From Chloroflexota bacterium (lineage in GTDB: Bacteria; Chloroflexota; Anaerolineae; Anaerolineales; Villigracilaceae), in NCBI GenBank assembly GCA_021796155.1, contig JAJYOO010000088.1, forward strand, positions 1-8,106: a stretch of DNA of 8,106 nt, written 5' to 3'. Below the pieces are notes generated by a model that was not told the origin of the DNA, did not search any database, and worked only from the letters and a program-made list of their open reading frames with translations. Positions 1-5,524 of the stretch are shown here, in pieces. How positions within the stretch are numbered: the first letter of the stretch is position 1; each line of letters opens with the position of its first letter. The position numbers and the translations under genes were made by a program.

Positions 1-14
1 TTGCCGTGTGGCGC

Positions 15-65
15 TGGGTCTCGATACGCCCCGATGCGTGCAGGACTACTCGACCAGTGGCGGTT
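15..65. repeat. Dispersed palindromic repeat, copy 1
   Basis: Carries GGTCTCGATACGCC on the left and CTACTCGACCAGTGGCGG on the right, with a short variable centre. The arms are imperfect inverse complements (GGTCTCGATA against TACTCGACC). The same arms recur near 1111-1164, 6495-6603 and 6937-7013, so this is a member of a dispersed palindromic (REP/MITE-like) family. It lies just upstream of the LysM lipoprotein and may mark the end of a gene left of the window. Confidence 0.7.
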
Positions 66-91
66 CGCAATGACAGATGAACAATTATAAT
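64..91 (+). promoter_or_regulatory. Candidate promoter of the LysM lipoprotein gene
   Basis: TTCGCA at 64-69 (4/6 to the -35 consensus), a 16-base spacer, then a perfect TATAAT at 86-91. Transcription would begin around 97-99, at the ATG at 98, giving a leaderless message. No Shine-Dalgarno sequence precedes either possible ATG (77 or 98), which fits. The -35 box is weak, so this is a sequence-based prediction. Confidence 0.4.
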
Positions 92-97
92 CATCTC

Positions 98-1045
98 ATG
101 CGATATGCTTTGATTCTATTGTGCTTGCTTGCGGCGGCTTGCGCTCCGCAGGCGGTAAATGACGTAACGCCGGAGCTGGACGCCGCGACTCTTCGACCCT
201 ATCAGACGATTACGCCCAGCGCGACCGCATCCACGCCGGACGGGTTGGTGGTTTCCGTTTCGACGCCTTTAGTTACGCCGACGCCGTTTGCGTACACGAT
301 CGCGTCCGGCGACACGCTGAGTCAGATCGCGGAAAAATTCCACGTGTCCCTTGACGCGTTGATGGCAGCCAATCCTACCGTCGATCCGAATTCGATGTCA
401 GTTGGGAAGACAATCTTGATACCCAGCATCCCGGCCAATTTGACCGGCGAAGGAACGCCGACGCCGGTGCCGTTTCCAGTTCTACAAATCGCCTGCCATC
501 CTGTGCCAGATGGCGGCATGTGGTGCTTTGTCCTTGTTCATAATGATTCATCGAGCTTCATCGAAAACATCACCGCGCAAGTTACGCTGCTCGATTCGAA
601 CGGCAAGCCCATTGCCAGCCAAACCGCGCTGATGCCGCTGGACATTCTCGCGCCGAACACATCCATGCCGCTGACGACTTTCTTCGCGCCGGATGTTCCA
701 TCAGATGCGAAGCCGCGGGCGCAAATTTTGTCGGCCAATCAGGTGGCTCCAAACGATCCGCGTTATCTGCCTGCGACAATTCAAAATTCATTGGTGCAGG
801 TGGATTGGTCCGGACTCGACGCGCAAGTCAGCGGGAAAGTTGCGCTGCCTGCAAATGTCAGTCCCGCGATTCTGGTTTGGGTGGCGGCGACGGCTTATGA
901 TGCGAGCGGAAATGTTATCGGCGTGCGGAGATGGGAATCGAAAGCAGGCATCCAACCGGGAGGAAGTTTGCCTTTCGATTTTATGATCTCGAGCGCTGGC
1001 GGGACGATCACGCGTGTGGATTTGGCAGTGGAAGCGAGACCGTGA
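98..1045 (+). CDS. LysM-domain lipoprotein
   Basis: Predicted exported lipoprotein that binds cell-wall glycan. Counting from the ATG at 98, residues 2-14 are a hydrophobic signal segment ending LAAAC, with Cys15 as the likely lipidated residue. A Thr/Pro-rich spacer follows. A single LysM domain spans about residues 66-109, with the GDTL motif, the AANP turn and the closing VGKTILIP. After a second TPTP linker, residues ~131-315 form two beta-rich stretches that resemble FxLYD-type extracellular domains (DSNGKPI and DASGNVI turns); this half holds the pair Cys133/Cys143. An alternative start at 77 adds seven residues. I prefer 98 because a perfect TATAAT lies between the two ATGs and the signal peptide is then compact. 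The gene converges on a minus-strand gene, with a palindromic repeat between them. LysM and lipoprotein calls are firm; the exact ligand is unknown. Confidence 0.85.
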   Translation: MRYALILLCLLAAACAPQAVNDVTPELDAATLRPYQTITPSATASTPDGLVVSVSTPLVTPTPFAYTIASGDTLSQIAEKFHVSLDALMAANPTVDPNSMSVGKTILIPSIPANLTGEGTPTPVPFPVLQIACHPVPDGGMWCFVLVHNDSSSFIENITAQVTLLDSNGKPIASQTALMPLDILAPNTSMPLTTFFAPDVPSDAKPRAQILSANQVAPNDPRYLPATIQNSLVQVDWSGLDAQVSGKVALPANVSPAILVWVAATAYDASGNVIGVRRWESKAGIQPGGSLPFDFMISSAGGTITRVDLAVEARP

Positions 1046-1081
1046 GAGGGAAGAAGTAAGGAGAAAGAAGTGAGAAGATTC

Positions 1082-1179
1082 ACGTCGTTGCGAGCGCTTC
1101 GTTGCGAGCGCTGGTCGAGTTGCCCTGACTGGCAAAGCCGTGTCGAAGGGCTTATCGAGACCAAGCGAAGCAACGACGT
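1082..1179. repeat. Dispersed palindromic repeat, copy 2, in a larger inverted repeat
   Basis: The outer arms ACGTCGTTGC (1082-1091) and GCAACGACGT (1170-1179) are perfect inverse complements. Inside lie CTGGTCGAG (1111-1119) and TATCGAGACC (1153-1162), the same arms as in the other repeat copies. GCCCT (1122-1126) and AGGGC (1147-1151) add an inner stem. It lies between two convergent genes (stops at 1045 and 1187), where a hairpin could stop transcription from both sides. There is no clear T-tract, so terminator function is only suggested. Confidence 0.6.
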
Positions 1180-1186
1180 ATAAAAA

Positions 1187-1498
1187 TTATTTCTTTGTCT
1201 GCTTTCCGTCTTCCTTGCGATTGGTAACGCTCGCCATAAATCCGACAACCAGAACGCCAACGATCAATAGCAGAGCCAGACAGGTAAAGCCCAACATCAA
1301 TGTCAATGAAAGCGGCGGAGCGGATGGCGTTTCTGTCGGAGCGGGCGCAGGTGGGATGGGTGTCGGCGTGGCGGCTTGAACCGAATTGAACGGGCGCACG
1401 CCCGGAGTCCGCGCGGTGAGGCGGAATGCAAAAGCTGCTGGAACGGGCAGAAGAATCGAAGTCAAAAGAGCAATGAGCGCAATTTGTTTTATCCGCAT
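1187..1498 (-). CDS. Small secreted/membrane-anchored protein, unknown function
   Basis: A 103-residue protein I cannot assign to a named family. It starts MRIKQIALIALL and has an N-terminal signal or membrane segment (about residues 5-24, ending VPAAFAF). A Pro/Thr/Ala-rich linker follows (about 42-63, TPTPIPPAPAPTETP). A second strongly hydrophobic helix (about 65-89) precedes a charged tail (NRKEDGKQTKK) that is probably cytoplasmic. The frame stays open upstream to 1816, but that extension runs antisense through the next lipoprotein gene. The ATG at 1498 is chosen because GAGGA sits a few bases before it and a TATAAT lies at 1525-1520. It is divergent from the lipoprotein at 1617 and shares its Pro/Thr-linker style, so both are probably envelope proteins. 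No catalytic motif is visible. Confidence 0.6.
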   Translation of the reverse strand: MRIKQIALIALLTSILLPVPAAFAFRLTARTPGVRPFNSVQAATPTPIPPAPAPTETPSAPPLSLTLMLGFTCLALLLIVGVLVVGFMASVTNRKEDGKQTKK

Positions 1499-1519
1499 GT
1501 TTCCTCGTGACAGTTCCCA

Positions 1520-1549
1520 ATTATAGACGAAGGTTCGGCGCGCAGTGAA
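1520..1549 (-). promoter_or_regulatory. Promoter of the small membrane protein
   Basis: On the minus strand, TTCACT (1549-1544, 4/6 match) and a perfect TATAAT (1525-1520) are separated by 18 bases. The ATG at 1498 lies 21 bases downstream, with GAGGA in between, so both transcription and translation signals agree on this start. The 14-mer TGCGCGCCGAACCT overlaps the spacer and recurs upstream of the 3.1-3.5 kb pseudogene. Confidence 0.5.
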
Positions 1550-1616
1550 TTTGCATTTTGACGGGTTTGGCTGTATGCTTGTTGTGAGATAAGTCGAACG
1601 TTGAGGGAAAGTCCCG

Positions 1617-2432
1617 ATGATGAAATTCGTCAGACTGATTCCTTTGCTGGTCACTCCGATGATTCTGCTGGCTTCATGCGGCCCAGTGCCAACTCCTTCG
1701 CCTGCTCCCGCCACACAGTCTCCTGCAACAGAAGCGCCTACAACTGTCAGCACTCCGACCCTCCCGCCAACGACAGCGCCGATCGTCGTCACGCCCACTT
1801 TCGCTGCGCCGCTCACACCATCCGGGCCGACCGCGGCGAGTACGCTTTCGGTCGCCGATCAACTGTCACAGATTGACGCCATCCTGAAGCAATCCATCGG
1901 CGCGAGCATCGCGTACAACAAACCCGAAACCATGAAGCTCGACGAAACGACCACGATCCAACTTTTGCTCAACCCATCGGTTTCGCCGGAGGCTTTGGGC
2001 ACGCAGGTGACCGCCAGCGGGCAGGTTACGACAGCCAGCATCCAGATCACGCCGCGCATGAAGGCGCTTTTGATCTCCGATGACCGCAATGCGTTCGCGA
2101 TCCAGCCCCTGCACGATAACCCCGAACAACTCGTCAGCGGCACGGAGACGACGCAATGGACCTGGCGTGTGACGGCGCGCAAGAGCGGCACGCAAAGGCT
2201 GACGCTGACGCTGTATCGGCTGGTGCAATATCAGGGCGAGGATTACTGGCGCGAGATCGAATCGTATCAGGCGAACATTGACGTGCAGGTGACGCTGGCG
2301 CAGCGCCTCAGCTCTCTGGACTGGAAGTGGATCGCTGGTATTCTGGTGACCGCCCTGCTCATCCCGGCTTTCTGGCGCTGGATGGATTATCGAAAGAAGA
2401 ATGCGAGGAGAGCAGGTACTAGAAAGAGGTAA
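1617..2432 (+). CDS. Lipoprotein with Pro/Thr linker, beta domain and C-terminal membrane helix
   Basis: A 271-residue envelope protein of unknown function. Residues 1-20 form a signal segment ending in the lipobox LASC, with Cys21 predicted to be lipidated. Residues 22-75 are an extended Pro/Thr/Ala-rich linker. Residues ~78-100 look helical. About 105-229 is a beta-rich module, including WTWRVTARKSGTQRLTLTL and a GEDYWREIESY segment; this is reminiscent of juxtamembrane beta-sandwich modules attached to bacterial signalling or sensor proteins, a resemblance from memory and not a family assignment. A membrane helix (about 238-256) and a short Arg/Lys-rich tail end the protein. It could therefore be anchored at both ends. 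GAGGG at 1603-1607 is nine bases before the ATG at 1617, which supports that start over the ATG at 1620. It is divergent from the small membrane protein at 1498. Confidence 0.75.
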   Translation: MMKFVRLIPLLVTPMILLASCGPVPTPSPAPATQSPATEAPTTVSTPTLPPTTAPIVVTPTFAAPLTPSGPTAASTLSVADQLSQIDAILKQSIGASIAYNKPETMKLDETTTIQLLLNPSVSPEALGTQVTASGQVTTASIQITPRMKALLISDDRNAFAIQPLHDNPEQLVSGTETTQWTWRVTARKSGTQRLTLTLYRLVQYQGEDYWREIESYQANIDVQVTLAQRLSSLDWKWIAGILVTALLIPAFWRWMDYRKKNARRAGTRKR

Positions 2433-2690
2433 AAAGCAACGAGTGATAAATTATTGAAAGAACGCAACGCACTCACAAAGCCGCTGAATTTCTCTTTGCA
2501 ACTTCGTCGGCCAACTCACTTCTCTCTACCCTCTGCCTCATGGTTTTCGCAAAGTCGCTTGACGGGAATTGAAGTCTGTGGCGTAGCAGGAGCAAATAAG
2601 GGCGGGAACAGCGAATTTTCGCTTTCTGCACGAAACCAAAGCCTGCAAATCCGGACCTTGCGAAAGCCATGCCCTCTGCCTTTTCCATGC
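2433..2690. other. Intergenic stretch, no gene found
   Basis: Between the lipoprotein stop and the tRNA promoter no reading frame looks like a real protein. The plus-strand frame from 2454 runs into the tRNA, and the minus-strand frame 2697-2473 has no recognisable domain. A short inverted repeat, AGCGAA-TT-TTCGCT, lies near 2613-2626. No terminator for the upstream gene is evident. Confidence 0.5.
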
Positions 2691-2719
2691 TTGACATGCC
2701 TTTGCCTTGCCCGTATAAT
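2691..2719 (+). promoter_or_regulatory. Consensus sigma-70-type promoter for tRNA-Asn
   Basis: TTGACA at 2691-2696 and TATAAT at 2714-2719 are exact consensus hexamers with the optimal 17-base spacer. The mature tRNA starts 12 bases after the -10 box, so the leader is only a few nucleotides long. This is the strongest promoter in the window and shows that the tRNA is its own transcription unit. Confidence 0.9.
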
Positions 2720-2730
2720 CCCCGTCGCCT

Positions 2731-2802
2731 TCCTCGCTAGCTCAACGGCAGAGCGGGCGGCTGTTAACCGCTAGGTTCGAGGTTCAAATCCTCGGCGAGG
2801 AG
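2731..2802 (+). tRNA. tRNA-Asn (anticodon GUU)
   Basis: The full cloverleaf is visible. Acceptor stem TCCTCGC (2731-2737) pairs with GCGAGGA (2795-2801), with discriminator G at 2802. The D stem GCTC/GAGC encloses an AACGGCA loop. The anticodon stem GGCGG/CCGCT (one G-U pair) carries loop CTGTTAA with anticodon GTT at 2763-2765, which reads Asn codons AAC and AAU. The T stem CGAGG/CCTCG encloses TTCAAAT. The 3' CCA is not encoded (GCTTTT follows), so it must be added by a CCA-adding enzyme. It is a single-gene unit with its own promoter and terminator. No second copy of its 3' end is seen in the window, so there is no sign of an element integrated here. Confidence 0.97.
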
Positions 2803-2813
2803 CTTTTGGGCAA

Positions 2814-2853
2814 AAAAATTTCGTCCTTACTCAGGTGTAAGGACGAAATTTTT
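2814..2853 (+). terminator. Strong intrinsic terminator after tRNA-Asn
   Basis: A perfect 17-bp inverted repeat (2814-2830 with 2837-2853; core TTTCGTCCTTAC / GTAAGGACGAAA) encloses a six-base loop, TCAGGT. It has A-runs on its left arm and T-runs on its right arm, continuing TTTTTGTTT. It sits 11 bases after the tRNA. The symmetry could also stop transcription arriving on the minus strand. Confidence 0.93.
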
Positions 2854-3118
2854 GTTTATAGCTGGGAAAGCTGCTGAATTTGAATTAATGATTTTCGCTG
2901 CATGTATGTTGGCGCCACGAAGCAATCTCCTGTTTTCACTCCTGGCGGGCGCGGATGTACACGGAAAAAGCCTTTGAGAATCCGCGCTTTCCGCGTCCAA
3001 AGTAGAAAGAGTTGTACATTGGGTAATCGATATCCAAAACTGCAGATATCCCGCTTGGTACAAAGGATCAGGTTTTCTCAATTTTCTTTGACCTTTGCCG
3101 CTCTACAGATTTTAAGTC
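2854..3118. other. Intergenic stretch, no gene found
   Basis: No convincing reading frame on either strand. The only recognisable fragment is CGAAGCAATCTCC near 2919-2931. From memory it resembles the end of a dispersed repeat common in Chloroflexota genomes, but the rest of such a unit is absent. Two GATATC hexamers near 3028-3051 are probably coincidental. Confidence 0.4.
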
Positions 3119-3465
3119 TTAAGGGCCTGTAAAAGGATAAGCTCCCTCAGCCATCATAGAACGATGTTGTTGCGAAGCTTTGGCGGCTGCTGGCTGGGAG
3201 AACGCGACGGCGTAGGCGTCTAGGACGCGGCTTGCTCCATCACGTAGGCTTGCATCGTTGCGTGGACGATGGCATCCCATCGCAACTTGTTGTGAGATTT
3301 CGGGCTGGAAGACGGCTTGATCGGGCGGGCGGAAGAAGTAGATGACGCGCGTGCGGAAATCGTCGAGACACCATGCGAGGCGCTCATGCACAGGTAATAC
3401 ACGCCAACCGCAAGGACAACCAGCACAGGTACGGCAAGAATACTGGTAAGGCGTTTGGACTGGAA
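3119..3465 (-). pseudogene. Frameshifted N-terminal remnant of an anchored/secreted protein
   Basis: The minus strand keeps pieces of one protein split over three frames. The first piece, in one frame, reads SKRLTSILAVPVLVVLAVG then VYYL (down to about 3389) and is a clear membrane or signal segment. The reading continues in the next frame as LPVHERLAWCLDDFRTR then VIYFFRPPDQAVFQP (to about 3301). A third frame shows a Pro/Thr-rich stretch, TPTPSRSPSQQPP (about 3215-3180). I remember this order (membrane helix, LPPV.xRLAWR-like segment, FFxPPxxAVFxP, Pro-rich linker) from the N-termini of C39-like peptidase proteins in Anaerolineae; that assignment is from memory and tentative. No catalytic domain remains. 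The start also looks damaged: a CCAGTCC (about 3464-3458) would give ATG-TCC with one base restored, eight or nine bases after a TATAAT. It could instead be random non-coding DNA. Confidence 0.4.
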
Positions 3466-3468
3466 AAG

Positions 3469-3474
3469 ATTATA
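3469..3474 (-). promoter_or_regulatory. TATAAT -10 hexamer upstream of the pseudogene
   Basis: A perfect TATAAT on the minus strand, a few bases before the point where the remnant's hydrophobic segment begins. This spacing matches the leaderless arrangement proposed for the methylase and the LysM lipoprotein. No good -35 is seen at 16-18 bases, so the promoter may be dead or may be a chance match in AT-rich DNA. Confidence 0.25.
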
Positions 3475-3648
3475 AAACAAAAAGATTTTGGAAATTGAGC
3501 GCGTACAGTAGAAATGGATTGGCGCAATAACGAGAATTTGTTGAAGCAATTTAAGGTATAAGATAGAAAGCAGGTTCGGCGCGCACAGCACCTGAGTTCA
3601 CTAATGTGATTGCAGGGATGGGATTCGTTGCATTCACTGTGAGGAGTG

Positions 3649-4314
3649 ATGGAAATTATTTTGCCTGTGCTGCTATTTGGCTCGGCGATCCTTGATTGGA
3701 TCGCGACTTTCAAAGAATGGAGAAGGGCGGAGATATTTGCCAAACCGTCAGTCATGATCTTCTTGTTCCTGGGGCTTTACGCAGAAACAAGGCTTCATGG
3801 CGCTTTGCTCTGGTTCGGCATTGGGATTCTTTTTTCGTTGATCGGCGACGTATTGCTGCTTTCGCCGGATCGTTTGTTCCTGCCGGGACTGGTCGCCTTT
3901 CTGCTGGCGCACATTGCTTACATCGTCGGGTTTAATAACGAAGTCGTTGTTTTTGGTGCGTGGGATGTTTTCCTCGTTGCGATGATTCTTTTAGCTGCCT
4001 TTCGGATTTTGCAGCGATTGATTCTTGCTCTGCAATCGAAGGGAATGAATAGACTGATTCTGCCCGTTGAGGTATATGGTTTGACCATCAGCACGATGTT
4101 GTTCTTCGCCATGCGGACGATCGCGAATTCGAACTGGCAGGCGGGTGAGGCAGGCTTGGTCAGCATCGGCGCGTTTCTGTTTTATATTTCAGATATTATT
4201 CTGGCTTGGAATCGGTTTGTATCCCCGATTAAGAATGGGCGGTTGTTGAATATCATTGCCTACCATCTTGGGCAGATCGCGCTAATCATTGGTATGGCAA
4301 TGCACTTCGGATAA
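3649..4314 (+). CDS. Lysoplasmalogenase, YhhN/TMEM86 family
   Basis: A 221-residue polytopic membrane protein with about seven or eight hydrophobic helices over its full length, the usual size for this family. Characterised members hydrolyse the vinyl-ether bond of lysoplasmalogens (and often bind lysophospholipids) in the membrane. Motifs in order: AKPS (31-34), SLIGD (63-67, with the conserved acidic residue), FLLAHIAYI (84-92), PVEVYG (139-144), the second acidic motif YISD (179-182), and YHLGQ (205-209). Activity in this organism is inferred from the family. The ATG at 3649 is preceded by GAGGAG ending at 3646, close but usable; a GTG at 3646 and a TTG at 3661 are alternatives. It stands alone and converges on the restriction gene, 69 bases apart, without a clear terminator between them. 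Confidence 0.85.
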   Translation: MEIILPVLLFGSAILDWIATFKEWRRAEIFAKPSVMIFLFLGLYAETRLHGALLWFGIGILFSLIGDVLLLSPDRLFLPGLVAFLLAHIAYIVGFNNEVVVFGAWDVFLVAMILLAAFRILQRLILALQSKGMNRLILPVEVYGLTISTMLFFAMRTIANSNWQAGEAGLVSIGAFLFYISDIILAWNRFVSPIKNGRLLNIIAYHLGQIALIIGMAMHFG

Positions 4315-4383
4315 ATGGAGATGGGCGCAATGACGGGAATGGGTTGAAGAGGGTGGGATATAAAATTGACAAACGAAAATAGA

Positions 4384-5223
4384 TTACATATGGCTCACCC
4401 ATTCCTTTACAAGAGCAGGAAGTCTTTCAACGACCTCATGGCCAAATAAGACCTCATCAATCAAACCCATATGCAATAAGTCAACAATTCGGCAAAGATA
4501 CGATTTTCCTTGAGTCCACCAAGTATCATGTGCATCAATAATCAGATAGTGTTGAATCTTGATACCTTCATGTTCCTTCAATTCTTCAAGTTCCAGTCCA
4601 TCTAAAAGTGTTTCGTAAATTCCATCTGCAACACGACTTCCAAAAGTGGTTGTGTAATAGTATTCCTTAATTTCCCAAATCGCTATGGGATTCACACTGC
4701 TTGGGAATACCCCGTCCACACGGCGAGCTAAAGTGCGAACAGGTAAATTATTTTTGGTAATGGTTGTCAATTGATGAGGGCCATAATCGCATGGCCAACC
4801 TTTTGAATTTGCTTCAATTAACATGTTTACCAATCCTGTTAAGTAAGCAGGCGCTTTCTTCTTGCCTTTCTGCTTATTCACAGGAATTGGGCATGATGGC
4901 TTAAGTCTGGAAAGATGATCGCGAAAAACCTGCTTCGCTTTTCTTCCATCCATCAATCGCGGCTCAACATAATTATTCAAGATGTCGGCGCGGTAAACAA
5001 AATATTCTTCTAAAAGCAAGCCCATTTTCTGAGAGCTCACTACTTGAATTCGCAATTGGTCGTAATCAATTTCAAGTTCACCAAGTTTGAGTTTTATTTC
5101 ATCCACTGATGGAATTTTTATTTGATTTGTCCCTTTTGCTGTATAACCGACCTCTTGACTAATCAGGCGAACACTTGCCCAAAATGTCTTTGGCAGATTC
5201 AAGAATTTATCATTTGCTTTCAC
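4384..5223 (-). CDS. Type II restriction endonuclease, PD-(D/E)XK fold
   Basis: A 279-residue protein read as the nuclease of the R-M cassette. The likely active site is RRVDG (168-171), followed after 14 residues by WEIKEYYY (183-190); Asp170, Glu184 and Lys186 fit the D...ExK pattern of metal-dependent PD-(D/E)XK nucleases. No transmembrane or second enzyme domain is seen. It would cut DNA at sites left unmethylated by the partner at 5525. I do not recognise the subfamily, so the target sequence cannot be named. The start is a GTG at 5223, supported by GGAGG at 5237-5233, nine bases upstream. It overlaps the regulator gene's 3' end by 14 bases, so the two are one operon and probably translationally coupled. 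The DNA is markedly AT-rich compared with dnaK, suggesting transfer. The role comes mainly from context plus the motif. Confidence 0.75.
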   Translation of the reverse strand: MKANDKFLNLPKTFWASVRLISQEVGYTAKGTNQIKIPSVDEIKLKLGELEIDYDQLRIQVVSSQKMGLLLEEYFVYRADILNNYVEPRLMDGRKAKQVFRDHLSRLKPSCPIPVNKQKGKKKAPAYLTGLVNMLIEANSKGWPCDYGPHQLTTITKNNLPVRTLARRVDGVFPSSVNPIAIWEIKEYYYTTTFGSRVADGIYETLLDGLELEELKEHEGIKIQHYLIIDAHDTWWTQGKSYLCRIVDLLHMGLIDEVLFGHEVVERLPALVKEWVSHM

Positions 5224-5461
5224 CTAAGCTATCCTCCAGTTCTCTTATGAATTCTTGCAAAGGAATACCAATCGCTTGGCAAACTTGGCGCAATTCCAAA
5301 ATATCAAGTTGGCGATCTCCAGATTCATATTTGCTGATGAAGGATTGAGGAACGCCCAACTTTTCAGCCAACTCAATTTGCCGAATTCCTTTATCTTGGC
5401 GAATCCTTTTCAGCAATTCTTGGAATTTTTCGCGTTGTACGTTTTTGTTCTTTTTTTTCAT
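5210..5461 (-). CDS. XRE-type HTH regulator, candidate R-M controller (C) protein
   Basis: An 83-residue single-domain DNA-binding protein, the usual size for R-M controller proteins. After a basic N-terminus (MKKKNKN), helices begin at EKFQELLKRIRQDKG. The helix-turn-helix is about residues 27-49 (RQIELAEKLGVPQSFISKYE), the XRE/Cro-C1 signature with the ISKYESG ending, followed by LELRQVCQAIGIPLQEFI. Controller proteins bind operators next to their own gene and time endonuclease production behind methylase production. Here the gene is upstream of, and overlaps, the endonuclease gene, and lies 63 bases from the divergent methylase with a palindrome between. The ATG at 5461 is chosen; a GTG at 5464 adds one residue. 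Only GGA/AGG-like bases precede it. HTH family is certain; controller role is inferred from position. Confidence 0.85.
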   Translation of the reverse strand: MKKKNKNVQREKFQELLKRIRQDKGIRQIELAEKLGVPQSFISKYESGDRQLDILELRQVCQAIGIPLQEFIRELEDSLGESK

Positions 5462-5478
5462 CACCTATTCCATTGACA

Positions 5479-5499
5479 AATATCCCAAAACAGGATATT
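5479..5499. promoter_or_regulatory. Palindromic operator candidate in the R-M divergent gap
   Basis: A perfect 7+7 inverted repeat, AATATCC-CAAAACA-GGATATT, centred at 5489. It covers the expected -35 position (5488-5493) of the methylase promoter and lies 18 bases upstream of the regulator ATG. Its size and symmetry suit a dimeric XRE-type protein. It is the only perfect palindrome of this size in the 63-base gap, so it is the best candidate site for the neighbouring regulator. Confidence 0.6.
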
Positions 5500-5507
5500 A
5501 TTTTGCT

Positions 5508-5516
5508 TGGTATAAT
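5508..5516 (+). promoter_or_regulatory. Extended -10 promoter of the methylase gene
   Basis: TGG followed by TATAAT (5511-5516) is an extended -10 element (TGn). No good -35 lies 16-18 bases upstream; that place is occupied by the palindrome at 5479-5499. A TTGACA at 5473-5478 is 32 bases away, too far. Only eight bases separate the -10 from the ATG at 5525, so the transcript should start at or within a base or two of the start codon. Confidence 0.6.
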
Positions 5517-5524
5517 GACACATT

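Noticed and set aside
788..1260. Minus-strand frames opposite the LysM gene and the repeat
   Set aside because: Arg/Ser-rich shadow translations of a GC-rich gene, partly through the palindromic repeat.
1499..1816. N-terminal extension of the small minus-strand protein up to 1816
   Set aside because: It runs antisense through the lipoprotein gene at 1617, is Gly/Val-rich shadow sequence, and the ATG at 1498 has its own GAGGA and TATAAT.
2454..2774. Plus-strand 106-codon frame
   Set aside because: It reads through the tRNA promoter and into the tRNA itself and shows no domain.
2785..2853. tRNA 3' end as an integration (att) site
   Set aside because: No second copy of the tRNA end and no integrase gene in the window; the inverted repeat there is a normal terminator.
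3028..3051. Two GATATC sites resembling the R-M palindrome
   Set aside because: The half-site and spacing differ from AATATCC-N7-GGATATT and no promoter or gene is next to them.
3384..3755. Minus-strand 123-codon frame across the lysoplasmalogenase start
   Set aside because: It overlaps the clear lysoplasmalogenase start and has no recognisable features.
5473..5516. TTGACA at 5473 paired with TATAAT at 5511 as one promoter
   Set aside because: The spacer would be 32 bases; the TGG-extended -10 alone is a better explanation.
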